Assembly (NCBI RefSeq): GCF_002368335.1 | Contig: NZ_AP018288.1 | Location: forward strand, 1,641,355-1,705,354 | Length of the DNA: 64,000 bases | Source of the DNA: Nostoc sp. NIES-4103 | GTDB lineage: Bacteria; Cyanobacteriota; Cyanobacteriia; Cyanobacteriales; Nostocaceae | Direction of reading: 5' to 3' | Shown here: one piece after another, positions 16,548 through 25,669 of the stretch | Position numbering within the stretch: position 1 is the first letter of the stretch | Layout of the letters: each line of letters starts with the position of its first letter | Notes under the pieces: generated by a model | Told to the model about the DNA's origin: nothing | Databases searched by the model: none | Seen by the model: only the letters and a program-made list of their open reading frames with translations | Program-made: the position numbers and the translations under genes

Positions 16548-17384
16548 ATGAAAGATGATTATTGGCAGAAATGGATACAGAATTTATGGGGAGATGAACC
16601 CATACCAGAGGAATTACAGCTAGAAATTGAACGCCTCCTTACTCCCAGTGTTGTGGAATTAGAGCATATACAAAAAATTCATGATTGGTTAGATGGTTTG
16701 CGTCTTTCCAAACAATGTGGTCGAATTGTTGCACCTCCAAGAGCAGGTAAATCTGTTACTTGTGATGTATACAGACTATTAAATAAGCCCCAAAAAAGAG
16801 GAGGTAAGAGAGATATTGTACCTGTTTTATATATGCAAGTTCCAGGAGATTGCTCATCAGGTGAGTTATTGGTTCTGATTCTGGAGAGCTTGAAATATGA
16901 TGCAACTTCAGGAAAACTAACTGACCTTAGAAGACGAGTACAAAGGCTACTCAAGGAATCTAAGGTTGAAATGCTGATTATTGATGAAGCAAACTTTCTG
17001 AAATTGAATACTTTTAGTGAAATTGCTAGGATTTATGACCTGTTGAGAATTTCAATTGTTCTGGTAGGCACAGATGGTTTAGACAATCTCATTAAAAAAG
17101 AACCTTATATTCATGATCGATTTATCGAATGTTACAGATTACCGTTGGTATCAGAGAAAAAATTTCCTGAATTAGTAAAAATTTGGGAAGAAGAAGTATT
17201 ATGTTTACCCCTGCCATCTAATCTCATCAGGAATGAAACTTTATTACCTTTGTATCAAAAAACAGGTGGCAAAATTGGTTTGGTGGATCGGGTATTGAGA
17301 AGAGCTTCAATCTTAGCGTTGAGAAAAGGATTGAAGAATATTGATAAAGATACTTTGGCTGAAGTTTTGGATTGGTTTGAATAA
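16548..17384 (+). CDS. tnsC: TnsC AAA+ regulator of CAST-2
   Basis: 278 residues with an AAA+ fold. Walker A is in APPRAGKSVTCD near residue 62, Walker B in MLIIDEANFLK near 143, and a sensor-1-like segment in ISIVLVGTDGL near 175. The arginine-rich helix after it fits the TnsC class. V-K TnsC polymerises on DNA with ATP and connects Cas12k/TniQ at the target to TnsB. The gene ends one base-overlap into tniQ (TAATGG), so translation is probably coupled. Intact. Confidence 0.95.
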   Translation: MKDDYWQKWIQNLWGDEPIPEELQLEIERLLTPSVVELEHIQKIHDWLDGLRLSKQCGRIVAPPRAGKSVTCDVYRLLNKPQKRGGKRDIVPVLYMQVPGDCSSGELLVLILESLKYDATSGKLTDLRRRVQRLLKESKVEMLIIDEANFLKLNTFSEIARIYDLLRISIVLVGTDGLDNLIKKEPYIHDRFIECYRLPLVSEKKFPELVKIWEEEVLCLPLPSNLIRNETLLPLYQKTGGKIGLVDRVLRRASILALRKGLKNIDKDTLAEVLDWFE

Positions 17385-17887
17385 TGGAAATCGGTGCGGA
17401 AGAACCTCGCTTTTTTGAAGTAGAACCCCTGAATGGAGAAAGTTTAAGTCATTTCTTAGGCCGCTTTCGCCGAGAAAATTATTTAACCTCTAGCCAATTG
17501 GGTAAATTGACTGGACTTGGTGCAGTTATTTCACGTTGGGAAAAGTTATACTTCAATCCCTTCCCGACTCGGCAGGAGTTGGAGGCTTTGGCAACCGTGG
17601 TGAGAGTCAATGCAGATAGATTAACCGAGATGTTACCACTCAAGGGGGTGACGATGAAGCCCCGACCAATTAGATTATGTGCTGCTTGCTATGCAGAATA
17701 TCCTTGTCACCGAATTGAGTGGCAATTTAAGGACAAAATGAAATGCGATCGCCACAATTTACGCTTGTTAACCAAATGTATTAACTGTGAAACTCCTTTC
17801 CCAATTCCCGCAGATTGGGTAGAAGGTGAATGTTCTCACTGTTTTTTGCCTTTTGCAACAATGGCGAAGCGTCAGAAGTCTCGCTAA
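17384..17887 (+). CDS. tniQ: TniQ of CAST-2
   Basis: 167 residues, the size usual for V-K TniQ. The N-terminal TniQ segment reads EPLNGESLSHFLGRFRREN; a helix-turn-helix-like stretch follows (SSQLGKLTGLGAVISRWEK). Two zinc-binding clusters are visible: CAACYAEYPCH near residue 103 and CINCETPF...CSHC near 137-157. TniQ caps the TnsC filament at the Cas12k R-loop. The start overlaps the tnsC stop. The following 700 bp are non-coding. Confidence 0.95.
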   Translation: MEIGAEEPRFFEVEPLNGESLSHFLGRFRRENYLTSSQLGKLTGLGAVISRWEKLYFNPFPTRQELEALATVVRVNADRLTEMLPLKGVTMKPRPIRLCAACYAEYPCHRIEWQFKDKMKCDRHNLRLLTKCINCETPFPIPADWVEGECSHCFLPFATMAKRQKSR

Positions 17888-18596
17888 AAAATGCGATCGC
17901 CCATAGGGACAAATTTCCGTTTAATCCGCTTTTTTCGACGATAGTAAAAAGCTTGAAGAATTTTGGCTGTATTTGATGTCTGTACGTGAGAGCAGATTTT
18001 ATTTGCTGGAGTGGGCGGCGATCGCTATTCAGTTAGTTGAGAATAGTAGCTATAAGCCTTAAACTGGTGGCTAAGCTAAAAGACATTTAATTTGCAGAAC
18101 TAAATTTCATGAAATTCTTGTGGGGTGGGCATCTTGCCTCCCCAGTATATGCAAATTCAATGCACAACAGCTTAGTTTTTAAAATTGCAATCTTAAGTAT
18201 AAAAATAGTTTTTTAACTTATATTTATACTGAACAATAATTTAATTTTATCTATAGCTAAAAACAATAAAATCATTACAAGGCAATAGCTTCACTTTGTT
18301 TACATATAAACAAAGTGAAGAAAATCAAAACCAAAATGAAATCTAATTCAGTATCACTAAGCACAACCATGATTACAGGAGTCAAAGAGTTCTAAAAATT
18401 CTTTAACTACCTCCTCTGGATTTTTTAAACACTTTGGAGCAGTAAAGAGACTAGATTGGATTCCTTCTTTAGTAAAGGTTCTATCACGTTTATAGTCAGA
18501 CTATTAACAAGCAAATTTATGATCCTCTTAGAGACTTTACTAGCTACAACACCCTTGGAAGATGCCTGAACGCAGATTTGTTTACAAGAACGTAGA
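17888..18596. other. Non-coding stretch after tniQ with a long hairpin
   Basis: No convincing gene is visible. At 18289-18320 a perfect 14-bp stem (CTTCACTTTGTTTA and its complement) with a 4-nt loop lies between AT-rich flanks. It could end transcripts from either side. The part at 18400-18590 has a faint coding look on the minus strand with stops, perhaps the remnant of a gene continuing from 18597. Confidence 0.5.
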
Positions 18597-19364
18597 TTAA
18601 GATTCTGGCAAAGCGTTATCTTCTTTTTGAGATTGGATTATATTATTTGCTTTATCTCTTAGGTTGTTACGGAAATCTACAACATTTTTCATAATTTCTC
18701 CACATTCATTTTTAACAGAATAATACCCGTAAATATTTTTTATTTCTAAACTTTCCATCTGCATGACATGGGCAAATGATAATGTAGCTTGGTCTGAAGT
18801 TTCTAAATGATCGACAATTAAATCTGTTTTTGATAATCCTAACTCTTGTCTTAGTTCTTTTGTATCTTTATTTAAAAGTATTTTATAGTCTTGTCTAGTT
18901 ATATGTCCTTGTGATATTGGTTGTACTCCATGTATTTTCAATACTCGTTTTCTGTCACTGTAAGAATTTTTATGTCTTTTTCGAGTTTCAGCTTTAAGCA
19001 AATTTGCTTGATTTCTCTGGGCTTTTAATAATTCTTTTAACTGCCTTTCACAATTTAGAAAATACTTTCTAACCTCTTTGCCTCTAGCAGTTCCAGCTAA
19101 CATTGCAAAAGATTTAAAACAGTCAAGGGTCAAAAAAATCTCTTGCCTATTATTTGGCTGAAACCCAGATGCAGTAACGTCTCCCGTTTTTGCGGGAGCT
19201 TCTATAATGTAATCAGAGCCAAGCTCAAAATTTGATGACAAACAAGTTTTTGCATGGTCTTTTCTGCTGTATCCAAGCCATTGCCAAGCATCATCTAACG
19301 ACACAGGAAATTCTTTATCGGAATTGAGCATAGAAAAAACCAAAGCAGGTGAAAGTTCAGACAT
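18597..19364 (-). CDS. Phage antirepressor-like protein (AntA/AntB or MSV199-type)
   Basis: 255 residues. The N-terminal 110 residues contain DAWQWLGYSRKDHAKTCL, FELGSDYII and LTLDCFKSFAMLAGTARGK, then VRKYFLNCERQLKELL. This is the layout of AntA/AntB- or MSV199-type domains found in phage antirepressors and viral Bro-like proteins. The C-terminal half is basic with DYKILLNKDTKELRQELGLS, another domain seen in this class. Antirepressors modify host or phage regulators. It stands on the minus strand with two further accessory genes. The exact family is uncertain. Confidence 0.65.
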   Translation of the reverse strand: MSELSPALVFSMLNSDKEFPVSLDDAWQWLGYSRKDHAKTCLSSNFELGSDYIIEAPAKTGDVTASGFQPNNRQEIFLTLDCFKSFAMLAGTARGKEVRKYFLNCERQLKELLKAQRNQANLLKAETRKRHKNSYSDRKRVLKIHGVQPISQGHITRQDYKILLNKDTKELRQELGLSKTDLIVDHLETSDQATLSFAHVMQMESLEIKNIYGYYSVKNECGEIMKNVVDFRNNLRDKANNIIQSQKEDNALPES

Positions 19365-19432
19365 TTTTAGCTCCTTTTTTTTGTTTTAATTTTTTTGGTT
19401 TGACATGTCTATTTAAAATTAAAATACTGAAA

Positions 19433-19843
19433 CTAAAGTTTAGCAGATGCTTCACACTGCTTTGCAATATGTACCTGGTTGGGTTGCAGCACATTAGCTT
19501 CTCTAGCACGCAAGAAGACTTTGCATACTGCTGGAAGTAATTCCGCTTTATATCCCAAAGACTCACCTCTGTACCCACCTCCCTTTAATGACTTAAATCT
19601 TATTGGAAATGAAGCACACCTCAAATCCTCTGATATAAAGGTTTCTAGGTTTTTTGCAGCCAAAAAAGGGGGTAGGTAGGTCAACACCTGGAAATACCCT
19701 CCTCTACTACTACGACCAATAATTTCAGTGAAATCTTTTTGGGTTAAGACCATGCTCCCATCTTCAAGAACAGCACAGGAAATTAGGGATTCTCCAATCT
19801 TTAACGTGCCCTCATGAGTCGCTTTCAGAATTTTCTCAGCCAT
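19433..19843 (-). CDS. P63C-domain protein, short form
   Basis: 136 residues. HEGTLKIGESLISCAVLEDG, then VLTQKDFTEIIGRS and GYKAELLPAVCKVFLRARE with NQVHIAKQCE, match the N-terminal part of P63C-domain proteins. Those are usually 250-300 residues. This one ends soon after the IAKQCE motif, so it is probably truncated. P63C proteins occur on phages and mobile elements; function unknown. Nearby are an antirepressor-like gene and an acidic protein gene, all on the same strand. Confidence 0.65.
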   Translation of the reverse strand: MAEKILKATHEGTLKIGESLISCAVLEDGSMVLTQKDFTEIIGRSSRGGYFQVLTYLPPFLAAKNLETFISEDLRCASFPIRFKSLKGGGYRGESLGYKAELLPAVCKVFLRAREANVLQPNQVHIAKQCEASAKL

Positions 19844-19998
19844 GTTATGTTATCATTAGTTAATTTTGTTTGGACGGTAGGGCAATCGAAGCCCTCAGCG
19901 CTGAGTTTAGGACGCTCGTCTGGCTGCCTAGCACCGCCCATGAATGTATTTGCGGCAGTGCATAGCCTTGCCGCTTTTTGTATTGTGCATAACTCAAG

Positions 19999-20889
19999 TT
20001 ATTTGTTTTTTTCAGCAAATATTTTCTGCCTGACTAACATACGCGCTCTAGCTAAAAGCTCTTCAGTAGATTCTTCTTTATTAATCGATGCTTGAGATGA
20101 GGATATTTTTTTTTCAAGTTCTGCAATTCTATTATTTAGCTGTGTAATTTTTTCATTGAATACTTCCGTAACGCCTTCTGTAATTGTTTCGATTAAAGTA
20201 TTAGATGCTTCGTCTATCATTTCTAATACTTCACCCATAGTTACTGTTCGAGTGGACAATTCATCAAAGCTGATTTTTTCTAAAGCTTGATTTTCATCAA
20301 TCCAATCATCTTCATTTTCTTCATCTAGTTCATCTAGTTCATCTACTATTTCGTCTTTATCTTCTTCATTTTCTTCATCTAGTTCATCTAGTTCTTCATT
20401 TTCTATTTCAAGGTCTTCTAACTCTTCGTCTAAAATACCTTTCTCAATAGCGTATTCTTCATAGCTAACATTTCGTTTTTTCATGATAGCTTGAACTATA
20501 GACAACGCTTTTTCCCGATCAATTAAGTTGGTAAAATAATACAGTAAAGCATTACCACTTTTAGTGGTTGTAATAAACGGGATGTCTAGCCCTGGAATAA
20601 TTAGTTCCCGCATTTTTTTTAATCGTATAGAAATAGAGGGATTGGATAAACCCATGTATTCCATCAAATCCTCTACTCTAACGGGTCGTTTTTCAGATAT
20701 ATTAGCTATTAAAATATACTCTAATATAAAGCAATCTTTTTTATCCCTATTGTACAAAACAGGATAAATTGCATCTGTTAACTCTTGAGCGGATAAGTTG
20801 AATTGAGATAATGAAGGCAGCACTTCTGGGAGTTGACTTTCTTGGTGTTTACCGTTTATACTAGATTGCATTGAAAAATTCACCTGCAA
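19999..20889 (-). CDS. Acidic coiled-coil protein with N-terminal winged-helix-like domain
   Basis: 296 residues, no family recognised. Residues about 30-125 look like a winged helix: LMEYMGLSNPSISIRLKKMR as a recognition region, followed by a strand pair. Residues about 150-205 are highly acidic with an imperfect repeat (ELDELDEENEED, ELDELDEENEDD), coming from a DNA repeat of CTTCATCTAGTT type at 20310-20395. The C-terminus has a coiled coil (NEKITQLNNRIAELEKKI). A DNA-binding regulator or partition-like protein is possible. Slippage in the acidic repeat may alter its length. Confidence 0.6.
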   Translation of the reverse strand: MQVNFSMQSSINGKHQESQLPEVLPSLSQFNLSAQELTDAIYPVLYNRDKKDCFILEYILIANISEKRPVRVEDLMEYMGLSNPSISIRLKKMRELIIPGLDIPFITTTKSGNALLYYFTNLIDREKALSIVQAIMKKRNVSYEEYAIEKGILDEELEDLEIENEELDELDEENEEDKDEIVDELDELDEENEDDWIDENQALEKISFDELSTRTVTMGEVLEMIDEASNTLIETITEGVTEVFNEKITQLNNRIAELEKKISSSQASINKEESTEELLARARMLVRQKIFAEKNK

Positions 20890-21199
20890 TAAATCCAGGT
20901 GTCTAGGTTGATAAATAAATTGGCTACAGAGCCAACACTTTAACTACAAGTTTCTCAGGCTCAGGTTAAGTGTTAGTTTTGTAGCTTGTATTGAATTGAA
21001 GGGGGAGTTTTTACTCCCCTTTCACATTTTTATCACATACTCCAAAAAATATCAAGAAAAAAAGCTAATTATTGCTTGGTTTTCTCTTAAAGTATTAAAA
21101 TTCATAAAATAATTGTTGTCTCTAAGATTTCTTTTCGTTTTCAAGCCAAGATTTACATTAGTCAACTTCGATAGTACTAATATACTATCGAAGTTGACT

Positions 21200-22111
21200 C
21201 TATTGTCTTCTTTGTAGGTACTCAAGTGTCCATTTTGAAGAAAACTCCTCAAATGGGAACCAGCGACCAGTATTTTCTTGAACCCAAGTAGAGCCATCGT
21301 TTTCTTTCCGGCTCCCGATCACAATTCCAAATTCTCTAGCTAAGCCATGCCATTGAGCAAATATATCTGCTGGATGAGTTTCGCCAAGGGGTTTATTGGG
21401 TTGCCACGCACCGTCAATAGCTTTAGAAAGCCATCCCCCAGGGTTTGGAATCACTTTATGCTGCAATTGCTCTTTTAATGCCTCAATCGCGTTTAAAACC
21501 ACCTTTTCCTCAGCATTTCTTATCTTGGCAGTAAGGGTAGTGTTTAATGCGATAGCTAAAGCGTCTAACTCGTTTTTGATGGTGTTGCTAATCTTCCCTG
21601 CCTTTTTAGATGAGAAGCTTCGTGTGTTTGGCTCGTCGGATGACGAGTGCTTGGGTAACTGAGATTGACATGACTGCAACTCTTCTTGTAGCTGGAGGTT
21701 CTGTTTTTCAAGATATTCTACTTGGTGTTCTAATTCCGAAACTGATAAAATTCGTCCATAAGCGACTTCAAGCTGCTCTCTTAGCCCTCTATTTTCAGCT
21801 TCAACCTTTTTCACTCTTTCCTTGAGGGTTTTGATGATTGTATCTTTGGAAGCATCTGAAGCTTTTTGCTTTACTGGGACTTCCTGAGATTTAGGATGAT
21901 TCTGCCTCAAACCTTCAATTTTTTCTTTAATTTTAGGTTGCTTGTAGAGCCAAGCTTTACTAACCCCAGAAGCATCAGCCACGGTATTAAAGTTAATAAC
22001 CCGTTTTTCTTGAATTAGCTTTTGGATTCCTTGTTCTACTTTGTCAAATGTCTCCTGACGCTTCCTCTGAGCGTTACTACGCAATCCTTCAACATTACGC
22101 TCAACCGTCAT
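21200..22111 (-). CDS. Tn554-type TnpC-like protein (DUF6262)
   Basis: 303 residues. NAQRKRQETFDKVEQGIQKL, then INFNTVADASGVSKAWLYK, is the N-terminal helix-turn-helix signature of the third protein of Tn554-like tyrosine recombinase triplets. A long coiled coil follows (residues about 75-150). The C-terminal portion, with GLAREFGIVIGSRK and STWVQENTGRWFPFEE, is not typical of TnpC and looks like an added domain. The start overlaps the end of the tnpB pseudogene (22101-22111), consistent with an A-B-C operon. Confidence 0.7.
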   Translation of the reverse strand: MTVERNVEGLRSNAQRKRQETFDKVEQGIQKLIQEKRVINFNTVADASGVSKAWLYKQPKIKEKIEGLRQNHPKSQEVPVKQKASDASKDTIIKTLKERVKKVEAENRGLREQLEVAYGRILSVSELEHQVEYLEKQNLQLQEELQSCQSQLPKHSSSDEPNTRSFSSKKAGKISNTIKNELDALAIALNTTLTAKIRNAEEKVVLNAIEALKEQLQHKVIPNPGGWLSKAIDGAWQPNKPLGETHPADIFAQWHGLAREFGIVIGSRKENDGSTWVQENTGRWFPFEEFSSKWTLEYLQRRQ

Positions 22112-22748
22112 TTGATTCCACCTCCAATGCTGTAATGATTTTTTCTAGATTGGATTTCACCTTTTGGTTCATCTCAACTTGGCGCATCCAGCCATTAGCC
22201 TCAGCTTTTTGGATAATCTGGTTAGTTTGCTCTAGCTGCTGTCTATGCTCTGACAAATACTCGGCAGTTGTACGAAAATGAGTACAGGTTAAACAAGCGT
22301 TCGCATGAGGACATCCCTGAGAAATTGTAGGCAAAGCACAAGAGCCATTTGGCAATGCTTGAGCCTGAATAGTTCGCTTAAACCACTGCAAATCTGCTAT
22401 GTCTGCTTCTATATTGTTTGGCTCAACCACTTGCCCTAAAATATTAACGACCTTACCTTGGTATTTAGCAATTTCTTCCTTCATTGTCTGGTCGTGGATA
22501 TGAGCATAAACAGAAGTCATATTAGGTGATTCATGCCCTAAATATCTCTGAACAAAGCCATTGATATTGATAAGCAGCATCAAACAATAGCTTCGCATCG
22601 CTAAGACACTTGTATCGGCTACTTGATGCTAATTTTTGACTTGCCAGATATATTGTGTACTCAGTAACGACATTGCGATCTATATTTTCTGGTGTGATAT
22701 CTGGGTAGTTTTCTGCTAAGAAATTTGACAATTTTCTGATTGAACTAA

Positions 22749-22912
22749 GAGGATGTTTAAAAAGTATTATGCGAAACATCAAAGTCATTCAAGACCTAAC
22801 CCCCTGACCCCCTTTCCGACGCGGAAAGGGGGAATTCAAAGCCTATCGACCTTTCGGGGAGAGGAATGGAAGCGGGGTTTTGAGTATACTTTACGACTTT
22901 CCAAACATCCTC
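22749..22912. mobile_element. 164-bp MITE related to the neighbouring IS5 element
   Basis: It is bounded by GAGGATGTTT inverted repeats extending to ...AAAGT on both sides and flanked by TAA (22746-22748 and 22913-22915), a 3-bp TNA duplication as for the IS5-family copy at 23083. It has no coding capacity. Its terminal repeats match the IS5 copy (GAGGATGTTTTAAAAGT), so that transposase probably moved it. Confidence 0.75.
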
Positions 22913-23082
22913 TAAGCTTCTCTTATACAGAAGCAAATGTAATGGAACTCAAGCAAACTTTTAAATAAGTTTTTGCTGTTCGTTTCAACCAGTCCTGCTT
23001 TATAGGGACAAAATTTAGCTTATAACTGGATTTACCTACACCACCTTCAACTCCCAATGCACGACAATCCCAAACATCTTTA

Positions 23083-23992
23083 GAGGATGTTTTAAAAGTA
23101 GGGGGTATTGTAAGAAAGCTCACAAGGCGTATGCTGAAATTTGTAGAAACCAGCACCCTGTGAGCGAATGACTAAAGCATACCGTAGTAATCTGACATGG
23201 GAACAATGGGAATTAATTGCAGACCTATTCCCAGAATCAAAACCAGGGGGTCGTCCCCGAAAATTAGCATTATTTGCGATCGTGAATGCAATTCTCTATG
23301 TTCTGTGCGAAGGTTGTACATGGCGAGGTTTGCCAGGAGATTTTCCGGCGTGGTCAACGGTTTATGGTTATTTTTGGAGATGGGGAAAAGATGGTACATG
23401 GTTGAAGGTTCATGACCAACTCTATCGGTGGGTAAGGGTAGACTCAGGACGTGATAAGAGTCCATCAGAAGCGGCGGTTGATAGTCAATCAGTAGAAACA
23501 GCAACGATGATTACTGTTGATGTCGGCTATGACGCAGGAAAAAAGATACATGGGCGCAAGCGACATCTAAGTGTAGATTTGTTAGGGCTAGTTTTGCGGG
23601 TCTTGGTAACGTCTGCAAGTGTTCCAGAACGTGAAGGAGCGAAAAAAGTCCTCAAACGAGTTCACAATACAGGCAATCACGTCAAAAGGTTAAACATCAT
23701 TTGGATGGACGGAGGATACCGAGGCGAAGAATTTATGCATTGGGTGATGGATATGTTTCGGTGGATTGTAGAAATTGTTCTTCGACCATTGGAGAAAAAA
23801 GGTTTTGTCCATTTACCAAAGCGTTGGGTTGTCGAAAGAACTTTTGGATGGCTCAATTGGTGTCGCCGTTTAAGTAAAGATTATGAAAGGCTACCCAAAA
23901 CTTCGGAGACTTTTATATATATAGCGATGATTCGTATCATGGTCAGACGACTAGCATAATTTTTGACTCAATTTGACTTTTAAAACATCCTC
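23083..23992 (+). mobile_element. IS5-family insertion sequence (910 bp)
   Basis: Inverted repeats GAGGATGTTTTAAAAGT match perfectly for 17 bp at both ends, and the flanks carry TTA (23080-23082 and 23993-23995). A TNA duplication and a single intact transposase of about 260 residues suggest the IS1031/IS427 type of IS5. It lies inside the tnpB pseudogene of the Tn554-like remnant. It is complete and may be active. Confidence 0.88.
23168..23959 (+). CDS. IS5-family transposase
   Basis: 263 residues. The N-terminal DUF4096-like part reads LTWEQWELIADLFPESKPGG and GCTWRGLPGDFPAWSTVYGYF. The DDE residues are in AAVDSQSVETA near residue 103, IIWMDGGYRG near 180 and WVVERTFGWLNWCRRLSKDYE near 223. 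The frame is uninterrupted. It lies inside perfect 17-bp inverted repeats. Confidence 0.9.
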   Translation: MTKAYRSNLTWEQWELIADLFPESKPGGRPRKLALFAIVNAILYVLCEGCTWRGLPGDFPAWSTVYGYFWRWGKDGTWLKVHDQLYRWVRVDSGRDKSPSEAAVDSQSVETATMITVDVGYDAGKKIHGRKRHLSVDLLGLVLRVLVTSASVPEREGAKKVLKRVHNTGNHVKRLNIIWMDGGYRGEEFMHWVMDMFRWIVEIVLRPLEKKGFVHLPKRWVVERTFGWLNWCRRLSKDYERLPKTSETFIYIAMIRIMVRRLA

Positions 23993-24175
23993 TTAGAATA
24001 CTCAAGCTTGGGATTAATAGTTATTTCAGGAGACTCTTGATTTGCATCCAGTGCCTCTGGTGTAAAAGTTTTGCAGCACCGCTTACATATATAAATTTGA
24101 GTACCAGACGAATTTTTACCATTTTTTCTGAAGCTGGTGCTTTTACACCTGGGACAGTTGATAAGCTGATAAACA

Positions 24176-24478
24176 TTATTCTGGTTCTGAATTGCTTTCT
24201 GATTCTGCGTCATATCTATTGCTCAAGTATTGGCTTAATTGTCGTTTCATGTCCTCATTGCTGACATGAACGTAGGTGTTGATTGTAGTTTGAATGCTGG
24301 CATGGTCTAATCTCTTTTGCACATAAGCCATGCCCACACCTTGACGAATTAGCTCTGTAGCGTGAGTATGCCGAAAAATATGGGGGTGAACAGCAATACC
24401 AGTTTTCCTTTTGAGGCGCTGTTTTGATAGCAGAATTCCTTGGCGAGACAAGAAAAAGGGTAAAAGTAATCCATTCAT
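24176..24478 (-). pseudogene. Tn554-type tnpA, C-terminal fragment
   Basis: About 100 residues containing the catalytic end of a tyrosine recombinase: HPHIFRHTHATELIRQGVG, HASIQTTINTYVHVSNED with the final Tyr. The N-terminal 250 or so residues are missing and upstream sequence is unrelated. It overlaps the start of tnpB by about 38 bp. Together with tnpB and tnpC it marks a decayed Tn554-like element inside CAST-2. Confidence 0.75.
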
Positions 24479-24639
24479 TTAGTATAAATTTTTACATTTT
24501 AATAAAACTTGAGGAATGATTCCTGTCAAGTGTAATATTTCAGTGCTATCATAAATAGCTTTTTGCATTTTTAACGTTTAATAGTGCAAATGTACTATAA
24601 AATTAGGGTACACCGAGTATCCGGTTCCGGTTATAAAAT

Positions 24640-25650
24640 ATGGCACGTGGCGAAATTCTCAGAAAACTCTTCAAAAGCTTCTCTCGCAATGAGAGAGAAG
24701 AGTTTTTAGCTGCCGCCAAGGAACTGATTGAAGAAGAAAGAAATAAAAATCACATACTGCTTGCTAGGGATCTGGAAAAGCTGCTTGAAAACGGTAATGG
24801 ATACACAAAACCCCTAGCAGCTAACCCTACCCCCTGGAACCAGTTTCCTGAACCACCTAAAGACAAGGATACTGGACTGGCTTTGCTTGAGGTAAAACAA
24901 TTTGATCTCACCTGGGATCACATTGTCCTCAGTGAGAAAATTTTTGATATCCTGCAAGAAATTGTCCTTGAAAACCGCAAGCAAGACATACTCGCAGCCT
25001 ATAATCTCAAGCCTAAAAACAAATTACTATTCTGCGGCCCGCCTGGCTGTGGTAAAACCCAAACCGCAAAAGTCCTCTCCAGCTCACTAGGTCTGCCACT
25101 TGTTTACGTCAACCTAACGGCAGTATTCTCTTCTTACTTAGGTGAAACGGCAACGAATCTTCAGAAGATTTTTACCTACATCGAAAAGGGTGAATGGCTT
25201 GTTTTGTTTGATGAGTTTGATGCGATCGCCCGCGACCGGGATAATTTAAATGAACATGGTGAAGTCAAACGGTTAGTTAATAGCCTGCTACAACTCATCG
25301 ATAACGCAACTAATCAAAGCATATTTGTCGCAGCCACTAATCATGAAAAACTTCTAGACAGTGCAGTTTGGCGACGATTTGATGAAGTTATTTTTTTTGA
25401 TAACCCATCACTTGAACTGCGGACGGCTCTTTTAAGTCGTTATTTATCTGCTATCCGTTATACTGCTATTAATCTGTCTACCTTTGCTGCTCGACTTGAG
25501 AATGCGACTGGAGCAGATATAGAGCGTATTTGCTCTGATGCGATTAAAGCCGTGATTCTACGGGGTGAACGTACCTTGACGGCTGATGATTTAGAAGTAG
25601 CTATAGGCCGTTTTGTCGCAAGACAAAGTATAATAGCAAACTCAAGATAA
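24640..25650 (+). CDS. ietA: IetA-like AAA+ ATPase (IetAS defence pair)
   Basis: 336 residues. The N-terminal 100 residues are helical. The AAA+ core has Walker A in FCGPPGCGKTQTAK near residue 130, Walker B in WLVLFDEFDAIARD near 192 and sensor 1 in IFVAATNHEKLLD near 230, with the arginine-finger region WRRFDEVIFF. It is of the FtsH/Cdc48-like group. A subtilase gene follows after 19 bp. An AAA+ ATPase plus subtilisin-like protease is the composition of the ietAS anti-phage system, known from defence-island screens. The assignment rests on gene pairing and domains, not on a search. Confidence 0.78.
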   Translation: MARGEILRKLFKSFSRNEREEFLAAAKELIEEERNKNHILLARDLEKLLENGNGYTKPLAANPTPWNQFPEPPKDKDTGLALLEVKQFDLTWDHIVLSEKIFDILQEIVLENRKQDILAAYNLKPKNKLLFCGPPGCGKTQTAKVLSSSLGLPLVYVNLTAVFSSYLGETATNLQKIFTYIEKGEWLVLFDEFDAIARDRDNLNEHGEVKRLVNSLLQLIDNATNQSIFVAATNHEKLLDSAVWRRFDEVIFFDNPSLELRTALLSRYLSAIRYTAINLSTFAARLENATGADIERICSDAIKAVILRGERTLTADDLEVAIGRFVARQSIIANSR

Positions 25651-25669
25651 CTATTTACGTCTAATCACG

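Larger units (their letters stand above)
22101..24213 (-). pseudogene. Tn554-type tnpB (tyrosine recombinase), multiply disrupted
   Basis: Read leftwards from 24213, it begins with a zinc ribbon (CPRCKST...CKRCCKTF). It is then interrupted by the IS5 copy at 23083-23992 and resumes in frame as KDVWDCRALGVEGG. It meets an in-frame TAA near 22935, is interrupted again by a MITE at 22749-22912, resumes as SIRKLSNFLAENYPDI, and then jumps by deletion and frameshift to the C-terminal YLGHESPNMTSVYAH near 22550. The tail has CPHANACLTCTHF. Most of the catalytic domain is missing. Removing both insertions with one copy of each target duplication restores the frame across the IS5 and MITE sites. Confidence 0.8.

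Noticed and set aside
17384..24478. A tnsA gene or a second tnsBC set in the cargo
   Set aside because: Both strands were read; only the Tn554-like remnants, an IS5 copy and accessory genes are present.
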